Positions 46,702 to 55,246 are shown, counted from the stretch's first letter. The stretch: 64,000 nucleotides of DNA from an uncultured Collinsella sp. (GCA_900550195.1 URRB01000009.1:1-64000), one strand, 5' to 3'. Translations and numbers: made by a program. Notes: generated by a model not told the origin, from the sequence alone.

Positions 46702-47763
46702 TTAGTAGTCGAACTGGTGATAGTAGCGACGATACTTGAGGTTGTGCTTGGTGACCGTCTCGTAGTAGCGAGCCAGACGGTCGGTCACGAGCACCGTCAG
46801 AATCCACGGGGAGACGATGACGCGGAACTCGTCGTCAAGGCCGGGGATGGCGAACTCGGCGGTGTCGATGATGTTGATGTCGGTGTCGCCGGTCACGCCG
46901 CGGTTGAGGAACGCGCGGACGCGCTCGTCGAGCTTGCGGTTCTCGTCCTCGCCCATGAACAGGAAGACCGGGACGCCGGGCTCCACGAGCTCGAGGGTGC
47001 CGTGGAAGAAGTCGGCCGAGGTGATGTAGCGGGTGCGCTTCCACTGCATCTCCTCCAGGATGCACATCGAGAACAGGATGGTCTCGCCCCACAGGGCGCC
47101 GGAGCCGATGAACATGGTGTAGGGGGCCAGGGCGTACTTCTTGGCGAGCTCCTCGGCGCGCGGCTCGAAGCGCTTGCGGATATCGAGCATGTCCTTCCAG
47201 ATGTCCTTGGTCTGCTCGATAAACAGATCGAACTTGGGGAAGCAGCCGCGGCGGTTGAGCAGGCGCAGGCCGAAGCAGTCGGCGAGGTAGTAGCCCTTCT
47301 CGCAGCCGCCCGAACCATGGTCAGAAGCCATGGCGACGCAGTTCTCGGCGCCGACAGCCTGGCCGATGGGGCCCTCGAGCTTGGTCATGGCGTAGACGCG
47401 AATGCCCTTTTCCTTCATCTTCTTGACGGCCTCGAGGACCTCGGGGGTGGTGCCGGACTCGGAGGCGGTGAGCACGACGGACTTCTCGGTCATGCGCTTG
47501 TGGCCCATGACGTTCCACTCGGCGGCGTGGATCAGGTAGACCTCGAGGTCGCGGTCGCCGAACTTGTTCATGAGGTACTCGAGCTGCATGAGCTCGTCCC
47601 AGGTGCCGCCGACGCCCATCAGGAACACGGCGTCGTAGCCCTCGTCGGCGACCTTGTCGGCGAGCGCGGTCATCTTCTTGCCGGTCTCGTAGAGCGCCTT
47701 GCCGTCCTCGAGATAGCCCTCCTGGTCGAAATGCATGATCTCGATCTTCTCGGTTTCCTTCAT
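46702..47763 (-). CDS. SIS-domain sugar-amine deglycase, FrlB-like (copy 2)
   Basis: A 353-residue double-SIS protein, near-identical to copy 1 at 41512. AAAGGAG precedes the ATG. Differences cluster in the first 30 residues (MHFDQEGYLEDGKALYE here, MHFSQEGYVEDGKNVYE there) and near the C-terminus (ILTVLVTDRLARYYE here). The middle, 46851-47658, is identical at DNA level. The predicted function is the same FrlB-type deglycation of a phosphorylated Amadori product. Two copies tied to two PTS sets suggest two related substrates, with gene conversion keeping the enzyme core uniform. Confidence 0.82.
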   Translation of the reverse strand: MKETEKIEIMHFDQEGYLEDGKALYETGKKMTALADKVADEGYDAVFLMGVGGTWDELMQLEYLMNKFGDRDLEVYLIHAAEWNVMGHKRMTEKSVVLTASESGTTPEVLEAVKKMKEKGIRVYAMTKLEGPIGQAVGAENCVAMASDHGSGGCEKGYYLADCFGLRLLNRRGCFPKFDLFIEQTKDIWKDMLDIRKRFEPRAEELAKKYALAPYTMFIGSGALWGETILFSMCILEEMQWKRTRYITSADFFHGTLELVEPGVPVFLFMGEDENRKLDERVRAFLNRGVTGDTDINIIDTAEFAIPGLDDEFRVIVSPWILTVLVTDRLARYYETVTKHNLKYRRYYHQFDY

Positions 47764-47823
47764 TTGTCTCTCCTTTCTGGGGTTGTTTCCACATCCCCCA
47801 TGCCAACGGGCATCAAAACCCGC

Positions 47824-48939
47824 TTACATTCCGTAACACTCAGCCGCTTTGGCCTTAAGCGCATTGACTGACTCTTCGTAGCCCTCTGCCTTGACCTCCA
47901 TTTGCTTGGAGACGGCATCGAGATACGGGTGCACGTTCCATGACTTCAGACGCTCGGCGATCATGGCCGCAATCGTCTGGAAGAACACAAGATTGGGAAT
48001 TGCGCTGAGCAGCGGAGCCACCTGAGGCACCGCAACCTCGTGAGCCCTACCCTTGGGATGGGCCGTGAGCAGCACCGTTTTTGCCGTAACGTTCGATAGC
48101 GCATCGGCGATATTCGCAAGACGCTCCGACCCCTGCGGATCGTCGACGATAAACACCAGATAGCCCGGAACGATCTGCATTTCGGGACCGTGGACGAACT
48201 CCTCGCCTTCGTGATGCATGGCAGGAATCTTGATGGTCTCGCTCAGCTTGAGCGCTGCCTCCTCGGCAACACCATAGTTGGGGCCGTTGCCGACGACCAT
48301 GGCGGGCATGTGCTCAGAAAGCTCGAGCATGTGATCTTGGACATATGCCTCGGCGGTCTTGCACATCACGGCATTAGCCTGGATAGCCTCGCGCAGGTCA
48401 TCAAGACGCTGAGCAACGCCCTTGGCGTCAATCGTTCCGCGCGCCTGACCGCCGTAAATACCAAAGAGCGCCAGGTACTCAACGAGAACCTCGACGCCCA
48501 GAGTCACAAAGTCCACCGACTCGACGCCCACACCGTAGTCAAGAACGATGTCAGCGTGTTCCTTGATGGGTGCCTCGACGTTTGCCGTGAGCGCAACTGC
48601 AGCCATATCGTGTGCGCGCATGTAATCGAGCGCCGCAATCGTATTGGTTGAATAGCCGCTCTGCGAGACGGCAATGTTAAGCGCATGCTGTGGATAGGTG
48701 TGTTCAAAATCGACGAAGGCCTCGGGCGTCACAACGGACACCTGCATCTGCAGCGCATCTTGCAGGTAATCGCGGGCGCAATCCGCAGCATGGCGCGACG
48801 AACCCGAAGCAACGATGCGCAGCGCGTCAAAAGAACCGGACTGGAAAATATCAACGAGCTGTGCTACCAGCTCAGACGAACGCTCGAGGTTCTCTCCCAT
48901 ACGCACATGGGCAAGCTGAACGTAATCGAGCATCTTCAT
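47824..48939 (-). CDS. SIS-domain protein, GfrE/GlmS-isomerase-like
   Basis: A 371-residue double-SIS protein, started at ATG 48939 (MKMLDYVQLAHVRMGENLE; GAGGTGAG upstream). SIS motifs: RIVASGSSRHAADCARDYL, NIAVSQSGYSTNTIAALDYM and VVGNGPNYGVAEEAALKLSE, then HHEGEEFVHGPEMQI. It resembles the isomerase half of GlmS and the deglycase GfrE, and is unlike the FrlB-like copies except in fold. In enterobacteria, gfr operons pair an EIIABCD with two different SIS deglycases (GfrE and GfrF), as here. It precedes the second FrlB-like gene by 60 bases and probably leads that operon. Confidence 0.8.
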   Translation of the reverse strand: MKMLDYVQLAHVRMGENLERSSELVAQLVDIFQSGSFDALRIVASGSSRHAADCARDYLQDALQMQVSVVTPEAFVDFEHTYPQHALNIAVSQSGYSTNTIAALDYMRAHDMAAVALTANVEAPIKEHADIVLDYGVGVESVDFVTLGVEVLVEYLALFGIYGGQARGTIDAKGVAQRLDDLREAIQANAVMCKTAEAYVQDHMLELSEHMPAMVVGNGPNYGVAEEAALKLSETIKIPAMHHEGEEFVHGPEMQIVPGYLVFIVDDPQGSERLANIADALSNVTAKTVLLTAHPKGRAHEVAVPQVAPLLSAIPNLVFFQTIAAMIAERLKSWNVHPYLDAVSKQMEVKAEGYEESVNALKAKAAECYGM

Positions 48940-48967
48940 CGTCTCACCTCGTAACAAATCATTAGTA

Positions 48968-49052
48968 TTTGATACCAATCACAGTTACAGATTACGGCTT
49001 TTTGATACCTCTTTGTCGATTAATTTATCCCCTTCGGCGAACGGTCGATTTT
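48968..49052. promoter_or_regulatory. Candidate operators upstream of the third SIS gene
   Basis: TTTGATACC occurs at 48968-48976 and 49001-49009 as direct repeats 33 bases apart; the first extends to GATACCAAT, shared with 42625-42633. CGGCGAACGGTCGATTTT (49035-49052) resembles 42689-42706. These lie upstream of the SIS gene and downstream of the GntR genes. The GGTATC half site on minus fits a GntR/HutC-type operator. Confidence 0.45.
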
Positions 49053-49132
49053 GAGCCATGTAAGGTTGTATATACAGCTGACCCAACGATCAAAACTGGT
49101 TAGTTTCCCAGCCGTTATTCACAAAATACCAG

Positions 49133-49846
49133 CTAGTACGTATAGGTGTAGCCGCCCGTATCGCCACGATTGAAGGACTTTACATACTCGATAGCCTGAC
49201 CGCTCGCGTCATAGCTCACGCATTCCAAAAGCAAAACAAGATCGCCCTGTTCCAGTCCAAGGAGGCCGGCATCTCGTGCGCCCAGTGCCTCGATATCGAG
49301 CTTTTCCTGTGCCATGACTGGCTTTCGGCCCAGCATCTCATAGGTCTCGTACAAACTGAAGACCGACACGTCAATATCTTCGATGGTTGGGAACAGCAGG
49401 CAGGGAATCAGCGCCGTCTCAATCGATACGGGGCTACCGTTTATGCAGTTCAGGCGTCGAACGGAATAGAGCAGGTCGTCCTCGGCGATGCCAAACAGGT
49501 CGGCGTAATATGGCCCCGCATAACGCTTGGAACGCGCGAGAATACGGACGGACGGCTCGCCGCCCGAAGCACGGACCGATTCACGGAAACCGACCGTGCG
49601 TTCAAAAAAAGCAGGTACTTTCTGCGCCACAAAGGCACCTTTTCCCCGAACACGGCGAATCTGCCCGCGTCGAACCAGCTCATCGACAGCGCTTCGGATG
49701 GTCAAGCGTGTCGTACCAAATTCCTCGGCGAGGTCTTTTTCGGACGGAATCATGGAACCCGTGGGATATGCACCGCGCTCGATACGTTCCTCGATGCAGC
49801 GTCGAATGCGCATATAAACCGGGGTGGCATCTACTGTTTCAGCCAT
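49133..49846 (-). CDS. GntR/HutC-family transcriptional regulator (UTRA), first
   Basis: A 237-residue regulator. The N-terminal winged helix is VYMRIRRCIEERIERGAYP, then IPSEKDLAEEFGTTRLTIR and VRGKGAFVAQK. The C-terminal UTRA ligand-binding domain (about residues 80-237) has FERTVGFRESVRASGG and a YVKSFNRGDTGGYTYTY end typical of HutC-type proteins. Such regulators bind a sugar phosphate. It starts within the last 16 bases of the other GntR gene, so they are translated together. The likely target is the downstream SIS/PTS operons. Confidence 0.92.
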   Translation of the reverse strand: MAETVDATPVYMRIRRCIEERIERGAYPTGSMIPSEKDLAEEFGTTRLTIRSAVDELVRRGQIRRVRGKGAFVAQKVPAFFERTVGFRESVRASGGEPSVRILARSKRYAGPYYADLFGIAEDDLLYSVRRLNCINGSPVSIETALIPCLLFPTIEDIDVSVFSLYETYEMLGRKPVMAQEKLDIEALGARDAGLLGLEQGDLVLLLECVSYDASGQAIEYVKSFNRGDTGGYTYTY

Positions 49847-50598
49847 TGTTCACCTGCCACGCTCCTCATGCCGTTCTCTTCGCCGTTATCGGCAAAGCGG
49901 AACTTTGTGGGCAAAATCACCGATTTGCAATGCTCCACAAAACGCATGTCCTTATCAAATTCGATCGAGCTCTCATAGAACACCGGCGTTCCCTCTTCTT
50001 GCTGGAGCAGCTCGGCCTCTTCGACGTTCAAACGCGAGATGGAGATATGCTCACGTCCATGCTCAACGCGCACGCCACCTTCTTTGAGCAAGACATCGTA
50101 AAGGCTCTCACACTCAAAATCGTGCTCGGGAAGCGATGGGCACAGGGACAGGTTAACGTGAGCGGTCTCGATTGACGCCGGCTCGCCCTCAATAAGTCGA
50201 ACGCGCTGCATGCGGAGCAAGGGAGCGCCTACAGCCACCCCAAGCTTGTCGGCAAGCGCCTCATCCGCCTCGATGGTCCCGGTGGAAACCAGACGAGAAG
50301 AGGGGTGCAGGCCGGCAGTCCGCACAGCATCGGAAAAGTTATACGTTTCCTGGAAGATGTTCAGCGGCTTGGGAGGACACACATACGTGCCCGATCCGCG
50401 ACGGCTCTCGAGCGTTCCACACGAGATAAGCCGCGTGATACCGGCACGCAACGCCGTACGCGAAACGCCAATCTCTTCGCACAGCACGCGCTCGGCCGGC
50501 AGGCGATCGCCGCCGGCAAGCTGATGGTGCTGGATATACCAAAGAATTCCCTCAACAGCATGATCTTTGGGGGGAATTGCATAAGATTCGCCTGCCAT
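49831..50598 (-). CDS. GntR/HutC-family transcriptional regulator (UTRA), second
   Basis: A 255-residue regulator. GAGGAG lies 8 bases before the ATG. The winged helix is EGILWYIQHHQLAGGDRLP, then ERVLCEEIGVSRTALRAGI and RRGSGTYVCPPK. The UTRA domain follows (SDAVRTAGLHPSSRLVST, LRMQRVRLIEGEPASIE). FrlR of E. coli, the fructoselysine regulator, is of this family. Tandem GntR/UTRA genes are unusual and suggest that two related ligands are sensed, matching two PTS sets. Confidence 0.92.
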   Translation of the reverse strand: MAGESYAIPPKDHAVEGILWYIQHHQLAGGDRLPAERVLCEEIGVSRTALRAGITRLISCGTLESRRGSGTYVCPPKPLNIFQETYNFSDAVRTAGLHPSSRLVSTGTIEADEALADKLGVAVGAPLLRMQRVRLIEGEPASIETAHVNLSLCPSLPEHDFECESLYDVLLKEGGVRVEHGREHISISRLNVEEAELLQQEEGTPVFYESSIEFDKDMRFVEHCKSVILPTKFRFADNGEENGMRSVAGEQWLKQ

Positions 50599-50636
50599 TG
50601 CACAGACTCCTCATTCAGAAACGTATGCCGCCAAAA

Positions 50637-51125
50637 TTAGGCCAGCCCTCCCATGGCATCAAATTCTGCCTTGATCTTCTCGGCGACATTCCGATACGAC
50701 TTATATAGACTTGAATCGCGTTTGACTTCGTCGGTCATAACGGGAATCTCTAATTTGGAAACCTCGTCTTTTCCCGTCTGAACCGCCACAACAACGCCCA
50801 TACCAAGACACATATTACGCTTGGCAGCATTTATTTTTGCTGCCTTGGCAGGATTTGCCAGGATACGCTGGGCAAATTCCTGTTTAGAGACCGCTTCTTC
50901 GGCCTCCGGATCGCCCGCCTCGGCCACTTCGCACTGCAACACGTCCGCATAGTCAAAAATCTTCGGCTCGCCGCCGCGCTGATGCACGGCCCACTTGCGG
51001 CGCGTGGCATCCTGGTAGATGGCCGGCAAAAATGTAAACCGCGGCGGGTCCAAAATCGTATCCGTGATGGTAAACACATCGGGATCAAAGGCATCCTGCG
51101 GGTTTTTCTTCTTGAACAGCCCCAT
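50637..51125 (-). CDS. Small cytoplasmic hypothetical protein
   Basis: A 162-residue protein, started at ATG 51125 (MGLFKKKNPQDAFDPDVF; GGGAGG upstream). No transmembrane segment. The first 20 residues are basic, and the segment PPRFTFLPAIYQDATRRKW is followed by IFDYADVLQCEVAEAGDPE, a pattern that recalls the C-terminal part of DUF4428-type proteins, though I am not certain. The C-terminal half has a beta-strand VVVAVQTGKDEVSKLEIPV and ends in an amphipathic helix. It lies 38 bases upstream of the tandem GntR genes on the same strand. Function unknown. Confidence 0.7.
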   Translation of the reverse strand: MGLFKKKNPQDAFDPDVFTITDTILDPPRFTFLPAIYQDATRRKWAVHQRGGEPKIFDYADVLQCEVAEAGDPEAEEAVSKQEFAQRILANPAKAAKINAAKRNMCLGMGVVVAVQTGKDEVSKLEIPVMTDEVKRDSSLYKSYRNVAEKIKAEFDAMGGLA

Positions 51126-51246
51126 ATCAGCCTCCCGTACTAGCATTAAACAACTCAAGCTGAATATAGCACCAATTTCAAGCCGCTGCCTTACCCTATC
51201 GGTGCGCGGCGTCTATGGCTCGCCCAGCGGAAGAGTTAACGGACGA

Positions 51247-51319
51247 GGGCCGGGCTGCCTGCCTTGTTTTGAGAAGTGGGCTCCGCGAACTTCTCAAAAC
51301 AAGGCAGGCAGCCCGGCCC
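51247..51319. repeat. Perfect 31-bp inverted repeat with an 11-base loop
   Basis: Arms 51247-51277 and 51289-51319 are perfectly complementary (31 of 31), starting GGGCCGGGCTGCCTGCC; the loop is GGGCTCCGCGA. Arm length matches the 30-31-bp arms at 2181 and 53626, but the core differs completely. It lies between the LacI gene (minus, stop 51374) and the 50637 gene. There is no T run. Confidence 0.85.
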
Positions 51320-51373
51320 CGCCGGCAAATAGTGGACACTCCGCATGCAATCTATGCAACCAAACAAGTACGT

Positions 51374-52402
51374 TTAGCTACATTCGGTAAGTTCGAGCAC
51401 GCTGCCCTTAACGATAAGCGCCGGCTCCAGGACGACCTCTTCGGCACGCCTGCCGCCCCTACCGGCAAGACGCTTGGACATGCAGCCAAAAGCATGCTCC
51501 GCAAGGACACCAGGATCCTGCTCAATCGCGGTCAGCGCCGGCTCAAAGAGAACGTCGGCCGCCGAGTTGTCATAGCTCACCACCGAGATATCGCCCGGGA
51601 TGCTCTTCCCCATCTCGTGCAAGCGCTTGAGCAGACCGAGGGCGATGTTATCCGAACTTGCGAACACAGCGGTGGCATCAGTTGCGAGCACCGCCTCCGA
51701 GGCCTCGTAGGCACTCGGAATGTAGTACTCGCTCTCAAACTCCAAACGTGCGTCGATAGGCAGGCCAACCTCGCGCAGCGCGCGCTCATAGCCGGCAAGT
51801 CGCTTACGCCTCGTATTGGAACGGCGCGCGTTAACCAAGCAGGCAATGCGACGGTGACCCTGCTCGATCAGATAGCGAGTGGCCATGTAGCCACCCATCT
51901 CGTGGTCGAACATCACTTTGTCGCACTCGAGCCCCTCAATGGCACGGTCGACCATCACGGCAGGGATAGGCAGATGGCTGACTTCTTCGCGCAGGGCGCG
52001 GTCGTCGGAGAACTCGTCGCCCACAACCAGGAAGACACCATCAACGCCGCGCGTTACCAGCTGGCGCAGCAGCTCCAGATCGTCGTCGGCACTTCCACCC
52101 GAGCTGGTAATGAAGAGCGCATAGCCGTCCTCGCGGCAGCGCTTTTCCAGGCTACCGGCGAGCGAGGCAAAAAAGCGGCTCTCGATGTTAGGGACGATAA
52201 GGCCCAGCGTGCGCGACTCGCGCATGACCAGACTACGCGCAATCTGATTAGGAACATAGTGGTTGCGCGCCGCAACCTCCTTGATGAGCTTGCGGTTTTC
52301 TTCCGAGATGCGACAGGGCCGATTATTGAGAACAAGCGAGACTGACGAGGGGGAAAGCCCCACCTCCTGGGCAATCTGCTTGAGGGTGACTTTGTTGGCC
52401 AT
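51374..52402 (-). CDS. LacI-family transcriptional regulator
   Basis: A 342-residue regulator, started at ATG 52402 (AAGGAG upstream); the open frame runs far beyond but overlaps murB antisense. The N-terminal helix-turn-helix is VTLKQIAQEVGLSPSSVSLV, then LNNRPCRISEENRKLI and the hinge region PNQIARSLVMRESRTLG. The periplasmic-binding-like effector domain follows (LIVPNIESRFFASLAGSLE, GVDGVFLVVGDEF, AVFASSDNIALGLLKRL). It is divergent from murB. Its target is not evident; candidates are the maltodextrin genes downstream or its own gene. Confidence 0.94.
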   Translation of the reverse strand: MANKVTLKQIAQEVGLSPSSVSLVLNNRPCRISEENRKLIKEVAARNHYVPNQIARSLVMRESRTLGLIVPNIESRFFASLAGSLEKRCREDGYALFITSSGGSADDDLELLRQLVTRGVDGVFLVVGDEFSDDRALREEVSHLPIPAVMVDRAIEGLECDKVMFDHEMGGYMATRYLIEQGHRRIACLVNARRSNTRRKRLAGYERALREVGLPIDARLEFESEYYIPSAYEASEAVLATDATAVFASSDNIALGLLKRLHEMGKSIPGDISVVSYDNSAADVLFEPALTAIEQDPGVLAEHAFGCMSKRLAGRGGRRAEEVVLEPALIVKGSVLELTECS

Positions 52403-52585
52403 CTCGCTCCTTCCAGGTTTACGCGCAATCTCTTGAAAGTATAGCGACCGCCCCTCTACCTCGGTGATAAACACTTTACCAATCCGGTAGACGGCTGTTT
52501 TATCGCCGCCAGCGCACCAAATCCGTCCGGGTGGGGTATATTGCAATCGATTGATGACAACGACCACCAAAAGGCGGATATTCGT

Positions 52586-53548
52586 ATGCACGAGAACGAC
52601 TTTTTTAACGAGGACCTGCTGTGCGCGCTTGCTGGCGTTGCCGGCGAGGACAACGTGCTGATGAGCGAGCCCATGCGCGAGCACACCACGTTTAAGATCG
52701 GCGGCCCGGCCGACGTCTTTGTCACGCCCGATACCGAGCAGGGCCTCGTCGCCACGCTCGACACCTGTTATCGCTGCGACCTGCCGCTCACCATCGTGGG
52801 CAACGGCTCCGACCTGCTCGTCGGCGACAAGGGTGTCCGCGGCGTCGTCGTGGCGTTGGGCGAAGGCCTCTCCGACATTACGGTCGACGGTACGCACGTC
52901 ACGGCGGCGGCCGGCGCCTTGCTTTCCGATGTCGCCGCGGCGGCAGCCGAGGCCGGTCTCACCGGCATGGAGCCCATCTCGGGCATCCCCGGATCGGTCG
53001 GCGGCGCCTGCTACATGAACGCCGGCGCCTACGGTGCCTGCATGGCAGACGTGCTGGAGTCTGTGCGCGTCTACAAGCCCGCCCGCATGCTCGACGACGG
53101 CACCCGCGGCAGCGGCAACATCATCGAGTTCGATGTCGATGAGCTCAACCTGGGCTATCGCAAGAGTCGCATCGCCGACGACGGCTTTATCGTTCTTTCT
53201 GCCACCTTCAACCTCGCACCGGGCAACGCCGCGATGATCAAGGCCGACATGGACGACTACCGCCAGCGCCGCGAGGACAAGCAGCCGCTCGACATGCCGA
53301 GTGCCGGCTCCGCCTTCAAGCGCCCCGAGGGCCACTTTGCCGGCAAACTCATCATGGATGCCGGCCTGCGAGGACACGCCGTTGGCGGCGCGCAGGTAAG
53401 CGAAAAGCACTGCGGTTTTATCGTCAACGCCAACCACGCCACCGCCGCCGACGTTGACGAACTCATCCGCCACATCCAAACAACCGTCAAAGACCAATTC
53501 AACGTAGACCTAGAACCCGAAGTCCACCGAGTAGGCGAATTTATTTAA
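52586..53548 (+). CDS. murB: UDP-N-acetylenolpyruvoylglucosamine reductase
   Basis: A 320-residue flavoenzyme reducing UDP-GlcNAc-enolpyruvate to UDP-MurNAc in peptidoglycan synthesis. I start at ATG 52586 (AAGGCGG upstream); the frame opens at 52541. FAD-binding and active-site segments: HTTFKIGGPADVFVTPDTE, VGNGSDLLVGDKGVRGVV, ISGIPGSVGGACYMNAGAYG, the catalytic-type SAGSAFKRPEGHFAGKLI, and AGLRGHAVGGAQVSEKHCGF. It is a type I MurB. A TATATT-like -10 lies at about 52534. Single gene with a tight terminator. Confidence 0.97.
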   Translation: MHENDFFNEDLLCALAGVAGEDNVLMSEPMREHTTFKIGGPADVFVTPDTEQGLVATLDTCYRCDLPLTIVGNGSDLLVGDKGVRGVVVALGEGLSDITVDGTHVTAAAGALLSDVAAAAAEAGLTGMEPISGIPGSVGGACYMNAGAYGACMADVLESVRVYKPARMLDDGTRGSGNIIEFDVDELNLGYRKSRIADDGFIVLSATFNLAPGNAAMIKADMDDYRQRREDKQPLDMPSAGSAFKRPEGHFAGKLIMDAGLRGHAVGGAQVSEKHCGFIVNANHATAADVDELIRHIQTTVKDQFNVDLEPEVHRVGEFI

Positions 53549-53552
53549 TAAG

Positions 53553-53572
53553 AAGGCCCCGAAAGGGGCCTT
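53553..53572 (+). terminator. Terminator of murB
   Basis: Perfect stem AAGGCCCC with GGGGCCTT, GAAA tetraloop, directly after the stop codon at 53548. An upstream A-rich flank could also give a minus-strand terminator. Confidence 0.75.
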
Positions 53573-53625
53573 CACCATATTTATTCAGCTAACCCAGTCC
53601 GGAGCGAAGCGCACCGGACCCGAGA

Positions 53626-53756
53626 GGTCCGCGGCTGTCCGAAAGGTATAAGGTTGATCGCGAGTTCCGCACGAGCCGGAGAGCACTTAATGTGCTCTCC
53701 GTGCGAGCAGGACTGTCCGAGCAGGCAACCTTATACCTTTCGGACAGCCGCGGACC
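53626..53756 (+). repeat. 69-bp core repeat inside a perfect 31-bp site-specific inverted repeat
   Basis: Arms 53626-53656 and 53726-53756 are perfectly complementary (31 of 31) and begin GGTCCGCGGCTGTCC. The core 53657-53725 matches the core at 2211-2279 except at one position (GACTGTCCG versus GACTGCCCG). The arms share nothing with those at 2181. It lies between murB and the convergent cell-wall hydrolase gene, 18 bases from its stop codon. Confidence 0.9.
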
Positions 53757-53774
53757 AGCGGTCGTTAAGCCCGG

Positions 53775-54980
53775 CTACGACAGCACCACGCCGCCGAGCC
53801 AGCCCCAACGCACGCCAGAGCCAGTGCCATAGAAGCTAATAAACGAATCAAGCGACTTAGACGTAATGGCGCCCTCGTTGCTCATAACGATGCCGCCGCC
53901 AACGTAGATACCCACATGACCGTAGATAAGGCCCGGAGCACCCGTGCCGCTATGCGATGAGTCGGCCACGATCATGCCCACCTGCAGCGCCGAGCGGTCG
54001 GAGCTATAGCACCATGCGTTAAACATATCGCACGCGTTACCGCCAAAGTAGCCAACGCCGGCGTTACGGAAGACATTGGTAACCCACGCCGCGCACCAGT
54101 TCTGACCCGGCGAAGGCGTGGAGTAGCACGCGTTGACGACGGCCTGCTGTTTGCCCGAGCCGGCATTCTGTTGCGGGGTTCCGGGCGCATACGATCCGCC
54201 ACCCGAGCTTGAACCACCCGAGTAGGAATTGTTCTTGTTCGCGGCAGCCGCGGCAGCGGCAGCCTTCCTAGCAGCCTCCTCGGCCTGGGCGGCAGCGAGG
54301 ATCTCGGAATCGCGCTGAGCCATGAGCTCCTTGACGTCGTCGGAAAGACCGTTCAGCACAGTCTGGACTTCTTGCTGCTTGGCCTGCATATCCTGCATCT
54401 GAGCAGTCTGCTGGTCCTTGAGCTTCTCTAAGTCGGCCTTCTGCGACTCGAGCTCGGTCTTTTGCGCATCGAGCTCTTCCTGGATAGTCTGAATGTCCTC
54501 GATGGCGTCGCGGTCGCTCTTGTTGATCTTCTCAACATAGTGCGCATTGGCGACGAGTTCCTCAAACGAGCCAGAGGCCAGCAGCAGCGACAGAATGTTC
54601 GTGCCGCCGGACTTGTAGCTGGCGGCCACGCGATCGGAAAGGTCGTTGCGCTTCTTCTTGAGCTCGGCCTTCTTTTCATCGATCTGGGCCTGCGTGTCGT
54701 CAATCTTGCCCTGGACATTCTCGATGTCGTTGAGGGTCTGGGCATTCTTGTTGGCCAGCGCCGCATACTCATTTGCGATGCTGTCGAGCTGGGCCTGAAC
54801 CTCGTCGAGCTGGGCCTGGGCGGCATTCAGTTTATCGGTTGTTTCTTTGGAAGCCTCCGCCGCATGGGCGCGAGCGGGCAGGCCAAAAAGAACTGCCGCA
54901 GAAGCGGCGCCGAACAGGGCCTTGAGGGCAGTGCGGCGCGAGAGCTCCTGGGAAAGGATGGAATCGCTGTTTGGTGACAT
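53775..54980 (-). CDS. Secreted coiled-coil peptidoglycan hydrolase (CHAP/NlpC-like)
   Basis: A 401-residue exported protein. The N-terminus LSRRTALKALFGAASAAVLF followed by GLPARAHAAE looks like a twin-arginine signal, with cleavage after AHA. Residues about 45-225 form a long coiled coil of the PcsB/CwlO type (KLNAAQAQLDEVQAQLDSI and similar heptads). An Ala-rich then Gly/Ser-rich linker follows. The C-terminal domain has the catalytic pattern NWCAAWVTNVFRNAGVG (Cys) and GLIYGHVGIYVGGG (His), as in amidase/endopeptidases of the NlpC/CHAP superfamily. It probably cleaves peptidoglycan during division or growth. A GGAG site precedes the ATG. Confidence 0.9.
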   Translation of the reverse strand: MSPNSDSILSQELSRRTALKALFGAASAAVLFGLPARAHAAEASKETTDKLNAAQAQLDEVQAQLDSIANEYAALANKNAQTLNDIENVQGKIDDTQAQIDEKKAELKKKRNDLSDRVAASYKSGGTNILSLLLASGSFEELVANAHYVEKINKSDRDAIEDIQTIQEELDAQKTELESQKADLEKLKDQQTAQMQDMQAKQQEVQTVLNGLSDDVKELMAQRDSEILAAAQAEEAARKAAAAAAAANKNNSYSGGSSSGGGSYAPGTPQQNAGSGKQQAVVNACYSTPSPGQNWCAAWVTNVFRNAGVGYFGGNACDMFNAWCYSSDRSALQVGMIVADSSHSGTGAPGLIYGHVGIYVGGGIVMSNEGAITSKSLDSFISFYGTGSGVRWGWLGGVVLS

Positions 54981-55246
54981 ATGTACTCCGTTACATGTTT
55001 ATTTATATGTCGCTCAACTCATACATATTAGCGTACATATGGCGCGTCCCAACGATTTCCACGAACGGCAGGAAACTACAAGGTCAGCGGCTCGTAAGCA
55101 AATGTCAAAGATCAGGTTATGCGTACGCAAGCTCTTCTATGAGTACGTTGGCACAATCCTCCGCTTTTCCTACAGCGCACGATTTGGGCGTCCCTGCCTG
55201 CGCTATACTCCCCTGAAGAAGTGTTCCTGATTCGATAGGAGACTAC
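54981..55246. other. Divergent promoter region between the hydrolase and galE
   Basis: A 266-bp region. The side next to the hydrolase is AT-rich with repeated ACATAT and ACATGT words (54976-55050) that could bind a regulator. On the galE side TATACT (about 55202-55207), inside GCGCTATACTCC, is a likely -10 hexamer; no clear -35 is seen. Confidence 0.4.
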
